From assembly GCF_900142035.1 (NCBI RefSeq), contig NZ_FQZI01000001.1, positions 124,001-188,000 of the forward strand: 64,000 bases of DNA. Reading direction: 5' to 3'. The notes under the pieces were generated by a model. The model did no database searches, was not told the DNA's origin, and saw nothing but the letters and a program-made list of their open reading frames with translations. Origin of the DNA: Flavobacterium terrae (GTDB lineage Bacteria; Bacteroidota; Bacteroidia; Flavobacteriales; Flavobacteriaceae). Made by a program: the position numbers and the translations under genes. Positions 32,884 to 41,270 of this stretch are shown here, piece by piece (position 1 is the first letter of the stretch; the number at the start of each line of letters is the position of its first letter).

Positions 32884-35589
32884 TTATTCTATAATAACAC
32901 GCTTAACAGTTTTCTTAGCTCCATCGATTATAGAAACTAAATAAATTCCTGATTCAACATTATTTAAAGAAACCGATTGATTAATTGCTCCTGTATTTAC
33001 AAAAGATTTTTCATATACTTGACGACCTCTCAAATCGTGAGCTACTACTTTAATATCATTTGCTGTTGAAGAAGTAAACTTAATTGTAAACTCCCCTTTA
33101 TTAGGGTTTGGATATAAATTAAAATCTTCAAATTCAAAATCAGGATTAGATAATGTCAAAGTTTGAGAACAAACAGTAACTGCAAAATTTGTAACACTTC
33201 CAGTATCTCCTGAATAAAGATCCCTTGCTCCTAATGTCCAAGTACCATTAGCTGGTTTACCATTCAAAACAGATAACTTATCATAAGGCGCATAAGAAAC
33301 TCCTGAAGGACCAGTAGCATTTGATCCTCCTGTACAAACAGGGATTGGGTTATTATCATCAAAAGTAATATTAAAATTATTTTGAGACGCACAGAAATCC
33401 AACCACAACCATAAACTAGTTGCATCAGGATGTGCTAATTCAATAGCTAAATCATTAATATAAGTATGAGTCACAGCAACATTTACGTTTACATCAGTAA
33501 TGTTGTAAGTTACTGGCACATTAACCGTTCTTAATGCATAACCCCCTGGAATTGGCCCTGTTGTTCCTGATCCGTCAGGAATATCAATAGAGCCATTATT
33601 GGTGTATGTATTACATGTATTTGTAACTGTATATCCAATAGCAATAGGCTTCCTATTTACATCAAAGAAAACATTACCAGAAGCTTTTACCATAATTCTA
33701 CAGTCTGTAGCAGCAATATTTGGTACTGTAATTGCTTGTGAACCGTCGTTTAGTGTGTTAGCTAATAAAACAATAGGGTATGTCAAACCTCCATCTGTTG
33801 ATAGCAAAATATCAACATTAGCCGCGCCAGCCATCAAATTAGTATTATTAACTGTCCATGTAATAGTTTGAGTTGAATTTTGTAACCATGAAATTCCATC
33901 AGTGTTTTGAGAAGTAACATCTAATGGTCCTCTCGTAGCATCAAAAGTTACAGACATAGTAGCTGTACTCGTTTGGTATTGACCTACAACATTATCTCTA
34001 CCTGTTAATGCAAAATTTAGGGTTCTTGCTATTGTTGGCACAACCTCAAAAGTTGTTCTATTACTCGCTAAGGCACTTAGCGAAGGAAAATATCTAACCG
34101 GAGATGTAGTTGGAGCATATGATCTAAAATTAGGCCCGTTGTTTTTACTAGACAAAACAAAACCTGCATTTCCCCCAACAGTTGTAGCGTCATCATTTTG
34201 TTCCCAACAATATGTTACTGGATTACCATTAGGATCAGTTATTGAACCAGTTAAATAAAATGGTGTTCCAATAGGCAATGTTAAATTAGCTCCCGGAGTA
34301 ACAACTGGAGGTAAATTTGCAACATTTGTTGTAGTTTGACAAGTTTTAGTTGTCATATTAGTTTGAACTTGATTTATAGATCTGTAGGTAAAATAATCAT
34401 CTGAATGAGGCTGAACATCATAGGCACCTGTTATACCTGCATAACCCATAATAGAAGAACCTGAACCTGGTTCAACATTCACAGTATTATTTTCACCGCT
34501 AAATGTAAACGTATGATTTGCTCCAAATTGGTGACCCATTTCATGAGCAACAAAATCAATATCAAAATTATCTCCAATAGGAGCAGTACTTGTTGTATAT
34601 CCACTACCCTTACCTGCTCCAACTCCTGTCCAAGGAGCTGTAGTTGTATCAGCGGTTCCGCAAACACATCCAATACATCCAGCATTACCATTATTTCCAA
34701 TAGCAGAAACTAAATGACCTATATCATAATTTGCATCACCAACATTTATTGTTAAAGCATCTTGCAAATCTGTATTATAGTTTGCATCCGTATCTCCATA
34801 AGGATCTGTTCCAGCATTTAAATAAATAACATTTGTTGTTGAGGCAACTAAATTCATGTGAATTCCGAATTCTTTTTCAAAAACTCCATTAACTCTTGAC
34901 ATAGTATTATTAAAAGCCGCTAAAACTAAAGCTGTGGTACCTCCATGAAAAGCAGCATATTCTCCTGTACAAGACATGGCTAGTCTAAAAACATGCCATT
35001 TTCTGTCATTCGATTTAGCAGAAATACCATTCTTATCAGACATTTGAGCTTGCAAAGAATTCTCCACTGTTCCACATTTGAACTCTCTAGCGCCTTGGGA
35101 TTTTGATGTGTAAATAGCATAAACCTTACCATCATTAGAATATTGTTCTAATAATTCAGTGTCCTTTCCTGCTCTAAAAATTGTAGCATCTAATCCTTTG
35201 GGTGACACACTCAGACGAATTTGAGCATATTTATCATTAATTCCTTTACCAACATAAGCCCTAATATCTGGAAACTGAGCTTGCAATTCCGCATCAAAGT
35301 TTGACGCTTCAAACATTTCAAACTGTTCTAACCCCCCATCAGAATTAGGTAAAGAAATTATTTTACCTTGTTTAGAAACGAATCTGTCTTGAGCAGAAAA
35401 TAACACCTGTCTCATTTGATCAACATTAACACTAAACAATTTAAACTGTTTAGGAAAGTCTTCTCGAGAAATCTGCTTGGCAACTTCAACTCCTGATCCT
35501 TTGTATTCAGTCCAAAACCTATCTGTTTGTGCAGAAGCTTGACTTAAAGAAAAAAGAAATCCAATTGCCAGAAGTAATTGTTTTTTCAT
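32884..35589 (-). CDS. Secreted reprolysin-like zinc metalloprotease with T9SS sorting domain (2)
   Basis: 901 residues from the ATG at 35589, which opens the signal peptide (MKKQLLLAIGFLFSLSQASAQ); an ATG 21 bases upstream adds only MLIKFII. The catalytic motif HEMGHQFGANHTF is near residues 349-360, followed by IMGYAGITGAYDVQPHSDDYF (in part). A P domain (about 690-815, HTYINDLAIELAHPD, TWTLGARD) and a T9SS type A domain (YPNPNKGEFTIKF ... SGIYLVSIIDGAKKTVKR) close the protein. It is a paralogue of the downstream protease without the Fn3 insert. The two are transcribed in the same direction with a terminator between them. Confidence 0.9.
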   Translation of the reverse strand: MKKQLLLAIGFLFSLSQASAQTDRFWTEYKGSGVEVAKQISREDFPKQFKLFSVNVDQMRQVLFSAQDRFVSKQGKIISLPNSDGGLEQFEMFEASNFDAELQAQFPDIRAYVGKGINDKYAQIRLSVSPKGLDATIFRAGKDTELLEQYSNDGKVYAIYTSKSQGAREFKCGTVENSLQAQMSDKNGISAKSNDRKWHVFRLAMSCTGEYAAFHGGTTALVLAAFNNTMSRVNGVFEKEFGIHMNLVASTTNVIYLNAGTDPYGDTDANYNTDLQDALTINVGDANYDIGHLVSAIGNNGNAGCIGCVCGTADTTTAPWTGVGAGKGSGYTTSTAPIGDNFDIDFVAHEMGHQFGANHTFTFSGENNTVNVEPGSGSSIMGYAGITGAYDVQPHSDDYFTYRSINQVQTNMTTKTCQTTTNVANLPPVVTPGANLTLPIGTPFYLTGSITDPNGNPVTYCWEQNDDATTVGGNAGFVLSSKNNGPNFRSYAPTTSPVRYFPSLSALASNRTTFEVVPTIARTLNFALTGRDNVVGQYQTSTATMSVTFDATRGPLDVTSQNTDGISWLQNSTQTITWTVNNTNLMAGAANVDILLSTDGGLTYPIVLLANTLNDGSQAITVPNIAATDCRIMVKASGNVFFDVNRKPIAIGYTVTNTCNTYTNNGSIDIPDGSGTTGPIPGGYALRTVNVPVTYNITDVNVNVAVTHTYINDLAIELAHPDATSLWLWLDFCASQNNFNITFDDNNPIPVCTGGSNATGPSGVSYAPYDKLSVLNGKPANGTWTLGARDLYSGDTGSVTNFAVTVCSQTLTLSNPDFEFEDFNLYPNPNKGEFTIKFTSSTANDIKVVAHDLRGRQVYEKSFVNTGAINQSVSLNNVESGIYLVSIIDGAKKTVKRVIIE

Positions 35590-35712
35590 AATTATAAATT
35601 TGATTAGCACACAAAAGTAACATTTTTTTAAAACTTTCTTAATTTATTTTGTTAAATTAAAAGGATTTCGAAAAAACCTAAAGCCTAAATCTCAAGCAAT
35701 TATTAAAAAACT

Positions 35713-35720
35713 TAATTTTG
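35713..35720 (+). promoter_or_regulatory. Promoter -7 element of ribF
   Basis: TAATTTTG fits TAnnTTTG and lies 17 bases before the TTG start of ribF. Confidence 0.45.
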
Positions 35721-35737
35721 CTTTTATTTAATTTATT

Positions 35738-36667
35738 TTGAAAGTATTTACTTCTGAAACTGAGTTCAGTTCTTCAAAAAGAACAATCTTAACCATTGGC
35801 ACTTTTGATGGAGTCCATTTGGGACACAAAAAAATTATAGACAGATTATTAAAAAGCTCTAAAGCTGAAAATATTGAAAGTACTGTAGTTACTTTTTCTG
35901 AACATCCTAGATCTGTCCTCAACCAAGATAAAAATATATGCCTCTTAAACACTACAGATGAAAAAATAAAGTTATTAGAAAACCTTGGACTGGACAATTT
36001 AGTGATTTTAGATTTTGAATCTATCTCTGAATTATCTGGTGAAGAGTTTGTTAAAAATATTTTGGTAGACAAACTAAATATTCAAAAAATAATTATTGGT
36101 TATGATCATCGTTTTGGTAAAAACAGATCTTCAGACATCCATGATTTAATTTATTTTGGAAAAAAATATCATTTTGATGTTGAGCAAATTTCTGCAGAAG
36201 AAATAAATGACATAACCATAAGCTCAACTAAAATTAGAAATGCAATCTTAAACGGAAATATCTCCCTTGCCAATTCATATTTAGGGTATGATTTCTTTTT
36301 CTCAGGGGAAGTAACTCAAGGAAAACAATTAGGCCGAACAATCGAGTTTCCAACAGCTAACATAAAAATCCAAAATTCACAAAAAATAATACCTAAAACT
36401 GGTGTATATATAGTAAAAGGAGAATGGGATAAAAAGCAGCACAACGGAATGATGAACATAGGCTACAGACCAACTGTTGAAGGTAATTCTCTATCAATAG
36501 AAGTGCATTTTTTAAATTTAGACGAAGATTTGTACCACAAACAAATCACCATTTACACTTTAGAATTTATAAGAGATGAACAAAAATTCAACTCTTTAGA
36601 AGACCTAAAAGAGCAATTAAAAAAAGACAAAAACAAAACCATGAAATTCTTCAACAAAGAATACTAA
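35738..36667 (+). CDS. ribF: Bifunctional riboflavin kinase / FAD synthetase
   Basis: 309 residues. The start codon is TTG at 35738; the next in-frame ATG would remove the nucleotide-binding motif, and the family start (MKVF-like) aligns here. The N-terminal adenylyltransferase has GTFDGVHLGHKKI and later SSTKIRNAI. The C-terminal kinase has GRTIEFPTANI and KTGVYIVKG. It turns riboflavin into FMN and FAD. It stands alone and is divergent from the proteases. Confidence 0.95.
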   Translation: MKVFTSETEFSSSKRTILTIGTFDGVHLGHKKIIDRLLKSSKAENIESTVVTFSEHPRSVLNQDKNICLLNTTDEKIKLLENLGLDNLVILDFESISELSGEEFVKNILVDKLNIQKIIIGYDHRFGKNRSSDIHDLIYFGKKYHFDVEQISAEEINDITISSTKIRNAILNGNISLANSYLGYDFFFSGEVTQGKQLGRTIEFPTANIKIQNSQKIIPKTGVYIVKGEWDKKQHNGMMNIGYRPTVEGNSLSIEVHFLNLDEDLYHKQITIYTLEFIRDEQKFNSLEDLKEQLKKDKNKTMKFFNKEY

Positions 36668-36688
36668 TCGCCATATTCTTGTTAATTA

Positions 36689-36720
36689 TTTGTTTTTCAG
36701 TATTTTATTAATTAAATTTG
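36689..36720 (+). promoter_or_regulatory. Promoter of the small membrane protein gene
   Basis: TTTG (36689-36692) and TAAATTTG (36713-36720) are 20 bases apart, matching both elements. The ATG follows 50 bases later. Confidence 0.55.
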
Positions 36721-36770
36721 AGAGTACTCTAGATTGCTTTTAACTAATTGTCTAATTAAAATTAAAAGTT

Positions 36771-37214
36771 ATGAATATCTCAAAAGAATTAAACAACGGT
36801 ATTTTGATTTTCATCAGTATAGGCATCTATTTCCTCTTTATGGAATTGCTTGGACTTTCGGATGTGTTTTTACTAAGACTTCTTAATATTTTTATTGTGG
36901 TTTACTTTATCAATAAAACCATAAAATCAAATTATAAAGAAGGAAAAACAGAATATTTAGAAAATATTATATCTGGATCATTGACCTCTTTAATAGGAGT
37001 AGCTCTTAGTGTTGCTGGATTATTAGCATATATATCCATGAAAGGAGGAAATGCCTATCTGGCAAATCTATCTAAAAATTTCTTGTTTGGAGGTGGAGAG
37101 CCTTCAATGTATCAATATTGTATTGGATTACTATTTGAAGGAATAGCTTCGTCGATAATCATTACATTCACTTTAATGCAGTATTGGAAAGACAGACCCA
37201 TCAAAGGTTATTGA
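36771..37214 (+). CDS. Four-helix membrane protein, DUF4199-like
   Basis: 147 residues with four hydrophobic segments (ILIFISIGIYFLFMELLGL, LLNIFIVVYFINK, SLTSLIGVALSVAGLLAYI, YCIGLLFEGIASSIIITFTLM). The order and length resemble the DUF4199 family common in Bacteroidota, but I cannot confirm membership. No catalytic residues are recognised. It has its own promoter and terminator, so it is a single-gene unit. Confidence 0.75.
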   Translation: MNISKELNNGILIFISIGIYFLFMELLGLSDVFLLRLLNIFIVVYFINKTIKSNYKEGKTEYLENIISGSLTSLIGVALSVAGLLAYISMKGGNAYLANLSKNFLFGGGEPSMYQYCIGLLFEGIASSIIITFTLMQYWKDRPIKGY

Positions 37215-37231
37215 AAAATAAAAAAATTAGA

Positions 37232-37266
37232 AAAATGCTTTTGGTATCCAAAGGCATTTTTTTTTA
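37232..37266 (+). terminator. Terminator of the small membrane protein gene
   Basis: AATGCTTTTGG pairs with CCAAAGGCATT (one G-U), loop TAT, followed by a run of T. Confidence 0.9.
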
Positions 37267-37295
37267 CACTTCCCATAATAATAAATCTAAATCCG

Positions 37296-37303
37296 TATTT
37301 TTG
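37296..37303 (+). promoter_or_regulatory. Promoter -7 element of bioB
   Basis: TATTTTTG fits TAnnTTTG, 23 bases before the ATG at 37327. No BirA-like operator is evident in the short leader. Confidence 0.45.
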
Positions 37304-37326
37304 ACCATTATTACAAAAAGCATACT

Positions 37327-38409
37327 ATGAGTATCACAAGAAATAACTGGACTAAAGAAGAAATTATAGCTATTTACAATAAACCTTTAATGGATTTATT
37401 ATTTGAAGCTGCCTCAATACACAGAGAACATCATGACCCTAATGTTGTTCAAGTTTCAACACTACTTTCTATAAAAACTGGTGGATGCCCAGAAGACTGT
37501 GGATATTGTCCACAAGCTGCTCGCTATCATACAGACATCGAAGGCAATGACTTAATGAGCGTTCAACAAGTGAAAGCACAAGCTTTAAGAGCTAAATCTT
37601 CAGGATCATCAAGAGTTTGTATGGGTGCCGCATGGAGAAATGTTAAGGACGGACCTGAATTTGATCAAGTACTTGAAATGGTAAGAACAATAAACAAACT
37701 TGATATGGAAGTTTGTTGTACCTTAGGAATGCTTACTGAAAATCAAGCTAAAAGATTAGCCGAAGCTGGATTATATGCCTATAATCATAATTTAGATACA
37801 TCTGAAGAATACTATAAAGAAGTGATTTCTACACGTGGTTTTGAAGATCGTTTACAAACAATCGACAATGTTAGAAAAACTAATGTAACAGTTTGTAGTG
37901 GAGGTATTATAGGAATGGGAGAAAGCGTTGAAGATAGAGCCGGAATGCTTGTTGCGCTTTCAACACTAAACCCTCAACCAGAATCAGTTCCTATTAATGC
38001 ACTAGTGGCAGTTGAAGGCACACCTCTTGAAGAAGAAAAACCTGTTGAAATTTGGGAAATGATTCGAATGGTAGCTACAACCAGAATTGTAATGCCAGAA
38101 ACTCAAGTTAGATTATCTGCAGGGCGCACTAACATGACTCGTGAAGGTCAAGCTATGTGCTTTTTTGCTGGTGCTAATTCAATTTTTGCAGGAGATAAAC
38201 TTCTAACAACTCCAAATCCAGATGTTAATGAAGACATGAAAATGTTTGAAATGTTAGGATTACAACCTCAAAAACCTTTCATTAAGAAAATGCAACCTGA
38301 AACAGTTGAAGCTTGTGATTCACAATTTGAAGCTCTTGGTGAAAAACCAAAATGGTCTAGACCTGGACATACAATAGAAAGAAATCTAGAAGCAACTTCT
38401 AAGAAATAA
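37327..38409 (+). CDS. bioB: Biotin synthase
   Basis: 360 residues. The radical SAM cluster motif is Cys54, Cys58 and Cys61 in GGCPEDCGYCPQAARY. The auxiliary 2Fe-2S ligands and Arg are in SSRVCMGAAWR, MEVCCTLGML and VRLSAGRTNM. It inserts sulfur into dethiobiotin. No other bio gene is near, so the pathway is split in this genome. Confidence 0.97.
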   Translation: MSITRNNWTKEEIIAIYNKPLMDLLFEAASIHREHHDPNVVQVSTLLSIKTGGCPEDCGYCPQAARYHTDIEGNDLMSVQQVKAQALRAKSSGSSRVCMGAAWRNVKDGPEFDQVLEMVRTINKLDMEVCCTLGMLTENQAKRLAEAGLYAYNHNLDTSEEYYKEVISTRGFEDRLQTIDNVRKTNVTVCSGGIIGMGESVEDRAGMLVALSTLNPQPESVPINALVAVEGTPLEEEKPVEIWEMIRMVATTRIVMPETQVRLSAGRTNMTREGQAMCFFAGANSIFAGDKLLTTPNPDVNEDMKMFEMLGLQPQKPFIKKMQPETVEACDSQFEALGEKPKWSRPGHTIERNLEATSKK

Positions 38410-38436
38410 AAAAAGCTCCCATAAGGGAGCTTTTTT
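38409..38436. terminator. Terminator after bioB
   Basis: AAAAAAGCTCCC, loop ATAA, GGGAGCTTTTTT: a 12-bp stem at the bioB stop; symmetric, so it may also serve the convergent small gene ending at 38462. Confidence 0.92.
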
Positions 38437-38461
38437 GTTTTTATATCTTGAAAACTAAATA

Positions 38462-38665
38462 CTATTTAATTAAAGCTTTTTTACTTCTATAAAAATAAAC
38501 TGCAGCTAAAACTACACCTGCTACTACTAACACCACTACATTTTCATTTATCGGGAAACCTGGACCAACAGGTGTAGGTGGTGGTGGTGGATCTTGAGCA
38601 TATAGACCTCCGCTTACAAAAGCAGCTAAAACTGAAAGGTAGGTATTTTTTGGAGCAATTTTCAT
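38462..38665 (-). CDS. Small secreted Pro-rich protein with C-terminal membrane helix
   Basis: 67 residues from the ATG at 38665; upstream in-frame ATGs give an implausible extension. A signal peptide (MKIAPKNTYLSVLAAFVSGGLYAQ) is followed at once by DPPPPPTPVGPGFPINEN, a hydrophobic helix (VVVLVVAGVVLAAVYFY) and a basic tail RSKKALIK. This order (short Pro-rich motif, helix, basic end) is that of C-terminal sorting tails, and the PGFPIN block recalls the PID-type sorting tails of Bacteroidota, but the protein has almost no mature part. Function unknown. Confidence 0.65.
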   Translation of the reverse strand: MKIAPKNTYLSVLAAFVSGGLYAQDPPPPPTPVGPGFPINENVVVLVVAGVVLAAVYFYRSKKALIK

Positions 38666-38835
38666 AGTTTGGTAAAAATATAAAAAAAAACTGTTTAACA
38701 AAACTTTATTAAAAATTTTGATTTGAAACATTTGATTTCTCGACAATATTAAAAGAAAAAAATGACACAACCAATTAAAAATTAAAAAATTAGCGCCATA
38801 TCTTTTAAAGAAACGTTTTCGTAACCTTTTATAAA

Positions 38836-38862
38836 CAAAAAAACCCTGAAAAAACAGGGTTT
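38836..38862 (-). terminator. Terminator of tRNA-Met/Ile
   Basis: On the minus strand AAACCCTG, loop TTTTTT, CAGGGTTT followed by TTTT, 8 bases after the tRNA. Confidence 0.85.
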
Positions 38863-38869
38863 AAATATG

Positions 38870-38943
38870 TGGTCCCACCTGGGCTCGAACCAGGGACCAC
38901 CTGATTATGAGTCAGGTGCTCTAACCAACTGAGCTATAGGACC
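38870..38943 (-). tRNA. tRNA with CAT anticodon (elongator Met or Ile2)
   Basis: 74 nt. The acceptor GGTCCTA pairs with TGGGACC, the D arm is AGCTCAGTTGGTTAGAGC, and the anticodon stem CCTGA/TCAGG encloses CTCATAA, giving CAT. The T arm is CCTGGTTCGAGCCCAGG. Base pair G1-C72 and the D arm exclude initiator tRNA. Whether it is Met or lysidine-modified Ile cannot be decided by eye. Confidence 0.93.
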
Positions 38944-39031
38944 AATTGATTAACTGAATTTCAGCAATCACAAACAAGATAATTTCTCATTTGAGGTTGC
39001 AATATTAGTACATTTTTTGTGTTCTACAAAA

Positions 39032-39436
39032 TTAATCTGCTATTTCTTGACACAATTCTATCAATACTCCATTAGTGCTTTTAGGGTGTAAAAAAACAAC
39101 TAGCTTATTATCAGCTCCTTTTTTTGGAATTTCGTTTAAAATTACAAATCCTTCTTTTTTTAATCTTTCAACTTCAACGTAGATATTTTCAACATCAAAT
39201 GCAATATGATGTATCCCTTCTCCTTTTTTTTCTATGAATTTCGCAATAGGACTTTCTGGATTTGTCGCTTCAAGTAATTCTATTTTATTGGGGCCATTCA
39301 TAAAAAATGACGTTTTAACCCCTTCAGATTCAACTTCTTCTTCTTTATATGGAGCAACCCCAAAAAGTTTTTCAAACAAATCATTCGAATCACTTAAACT
39401 TTTAACTGCAATACCAATATGTTCTATCTTTCTCAT
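39032..39436 (-). CDS. mce: Methylmalonyl-CoA epimerase
   Basis: 134 residues, the usual length, of the vicinal oxygen chelate fold. Metal ligands are seen as IEHIGIAVKSL, then PNKIELLEATN, HHIAFDVENI and a C-terminal VLIELCQE. It interconverts the epimers of methylmalonyl-CoA in propionate metabolism. A promoter element TATATTTG (39452-39459, minus strand) lies 15 bases before the ATG. The gene is divergent from rbfA. Confidence 0.95.
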   Translation of the reverse strand: MRKIEHIGIAVKSLSDSNDLFEKLFGVAPYKEEEVESEGVKTSFFMNGPNKIELLEATNPESPIAKFIEKKGEGIHHIAFDVENIYVEVERLKKEGFVILNEIPKKGADNKLVVFLHPKSTNGVLIELCQEIAD

Positions 39437-39506
39437 TTTTTAAATTTTAAACAAATATAAAAACTTTGTAACTTAGTTACTTTACCACTATCAAACTAAA
39501 AAATTG

Positions 39507-39514
39507 TATTTTTG
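39507..39514 (+). promoter_or_regulatory. Promoter -7 element directly before rbfA
   Basis: TATTTTTG is followed by CCAC and the ATG at 39519, which predicts a leaderless or almost leaderless mRNA. It also rules out an in-frame ATG at 39504 as start. Confidence 0.5.
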
Positions 39515-39518
39515 CCAC

Positions 39519-39911
39519 ATGGAAACAAATAGACAGAAAAAAATAGGGAGCGTTTTGCAAAAGGATTTAGTGGATATTTTACAAGGGGAAGTGCGTAAAA
39601 ACGGCATAACTAATCTTGTAATTTCTGTTTCTAAAGTAGGTGTTACTACAGATTTATCTATTGCTAAAGTTTTTTTGAGTATCTTCCCTCAGGATAAAGC
39701 AGAAGAAATTTTAGAAGCTATAAAATCTAATACTCCATTGATTAAACATGATTTGGCTCAAAGGGTTAAACAACAATTAAGAAAAGTTCCAAATCTTATT
39801 TTTTATATCGACGATAGTTTAGATTATATTGAGAAAATTGACAATGCATTATCTGGAAAAGAAAATCCAATAGAAAACCCTGACTTATTAGAAAAAAGAA
39901 AAAAATCATAA
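39519..39911 (+). CDS. rbfA: Ribosome-binding factor A
   Basis: 130 residues from the ATG at 39519 (METNRQKKIGSVLQKDLVDIL). The KH-like core ends RKVPNLIFYIDDSLDYIEKI, the family signature. It assists late maturation of the 30S subunit. The next gene starts 1 base after the stop, so both are cotranscribed. Confidence 0.95.
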   Translation: METNRQKKIGSVLQKDLVDILQGEVRKNGITNLVISVSKVGVTTDLSIAKVFLSIFPQDKAEEILEAIKSNTPLIKHDLAQRVKQQLRKVPNLIFYIDDSLDYIEKIDNALSGKENPIENPDLLEKRKKS

Positions 39912-39912
39912 C

Positions 39913-41115
39913 TTGAGTTTTTCCTATTACATAGCGAAACGTTATTTACGCACATCGAGTAAAAATAATGCCATAAACATTATTACTCGAATTGCCTCAT
40001 TAGGTATAGTAGTAGGATCTATGTGCTTATTTGTTGTTCTTTCTGTATTTAGTGGGTTAAAGGACTTTAGCTTATCTTTTAGTAATGATTTTGATCCAGA
40101 TTTAAAAATAATACCTAAATACGGCAAAACTCTTACTATAACTGAAGAGCAACGATTAAAAACAAAAGCTACCAAAGGGATTAAATTTTACAGCCAAACT
40201 ATTGAAGAAAAAGTATTGTTTCTATATAAAGGAAAAGAACAAGTTGCTTTTATTAAAGGAGTGGACAATCAATACAACCTTGTAAACAATATTCAGAAAA
40301 CACTCTATCAAGGACAGTGGCTCACACCTCAAACCCCACAAGTTGTGATTGGAAATGGTATATCACAAAAACTTTCAATGGGTCTGTTTGATATAAATAA
40401 TTCTTTTGAAATATATGTTCCTAGACCTGGCAAAGGAGCTATCACAAGCGCTGAAACTGCCTTCAATAGATCTACACTTATCCCTGTTGGGATATATGCA
40501 ATCAATGATGAATTAGATTCAAAATACGTTTTTGCAGACTTGCAATTAACACAAGAATTACTTGAATTTAAAAAAAATCAAGTAACTGCGATTGAGATTA
40601 ATTTAGATTCTCTTGCAAATGAGAAGAAAATAGTAACCAGGCTAACTACTATATTTGGCGAAGAAAATGTATTGATAAAAAATAGAGCACAACTTAATGA
40701 CAGCTTACATAAAATGCTCAATACAGAGAACGCTGCCATTTATCTAATTTTTACACTAGTCATAATCATGACTCTATTTACACTAGCTGGAGCAATTATA
40801 ATGATGATATTAGATAAACAAAACAATCTAAAGACTCTATTCAGTGTTGGTATGAACATAAAGGAAATACAAAACGTTTTCCTTCTTCAAGGAACATTAC
40901 TAACTGTCGTTGGCGGATTGATTGGAATTTTATTAGGAATCATAATTGTTTTTATTCAACAACACTTTAAGGTTGTAATGATAACCGAATCATTACCTTA
41001 TCCTGTTATTTTCAACTTCACTAACGTTTTTATTGTATTCTTTACAATATTTTTCTTAGGCTTTCTTGCATCATATATTGCAAGCAGTAGAGTAACCAAA
41101 AAATTAATGATGTAA
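39913..41115 (+). CDS. ABC transporter permease of the LolC/LolE type
   Basis: 400 residues, starting at TTG (39913). MSFSYYIAKRYLRTSSKNNAIN (in part) is the typical N-terminus, followed by the first helix, a periplasmic domain of about 230 residues, and three C-terminal helices (LIFTLVIIMTLFTLAGAIIMM; GTLLTVVGGLIGILLGIIIVF; FTNVFIVFFTIFFLGFLASY, each given in part). Members move lipoproteins from the inner membrane to LolA. The ATPase is not adjacent. The coupling to rbfA is common in Flavobacteriaceae as far as I recall. Confidence 0.88.
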   Translation: MSFSYYIAKRYLRTSSKNNAINIITRIASLGIVVGSMCLFVVLSVFSGLKDFSLSFSNDFDPDLKIIPKYGKTLTITEEQRLKTKATKGIKFYSQTIEEKVLFLYKGKEQVAFIKGVDNQYNLVNNIQKTLYQGQWLTPQTPQVVIGNGISQKLSMGLFDINNSFEIYVPRPGKGAITSAETAFNRSTLIPVGIYAINDELDSKYVFADLQLTQELLEFKKNQVTAIEINLDSLANEKKIVTRLTTIFGEENVLIKNRAQLNDSLHKMLNTENAAIYLIFTLVIIMTLFTLAGAIIMMILDKQNNLKTLFSVGMNIKEIQNVFLLQGTLLTVVGGLIGILLGIIIVFIQQHFKVVMITESLPYPVIFNFTNVFIVFFTIFFLGFLASYIASSRVTKKLMM

Positions 41116-41270
41116 GTTCATAAAAAGAATTTATATTTGTTAAACACTATTATAATATTACGTCTATGATTGTTTTTGTCTAGTCTATAATTATCGGGAG
41201 ATAATTAAGACCTTGTTTTTTAACCAAATAATCTCAATTTGGAGTTATCAATTATTATCCTAAATTAATC

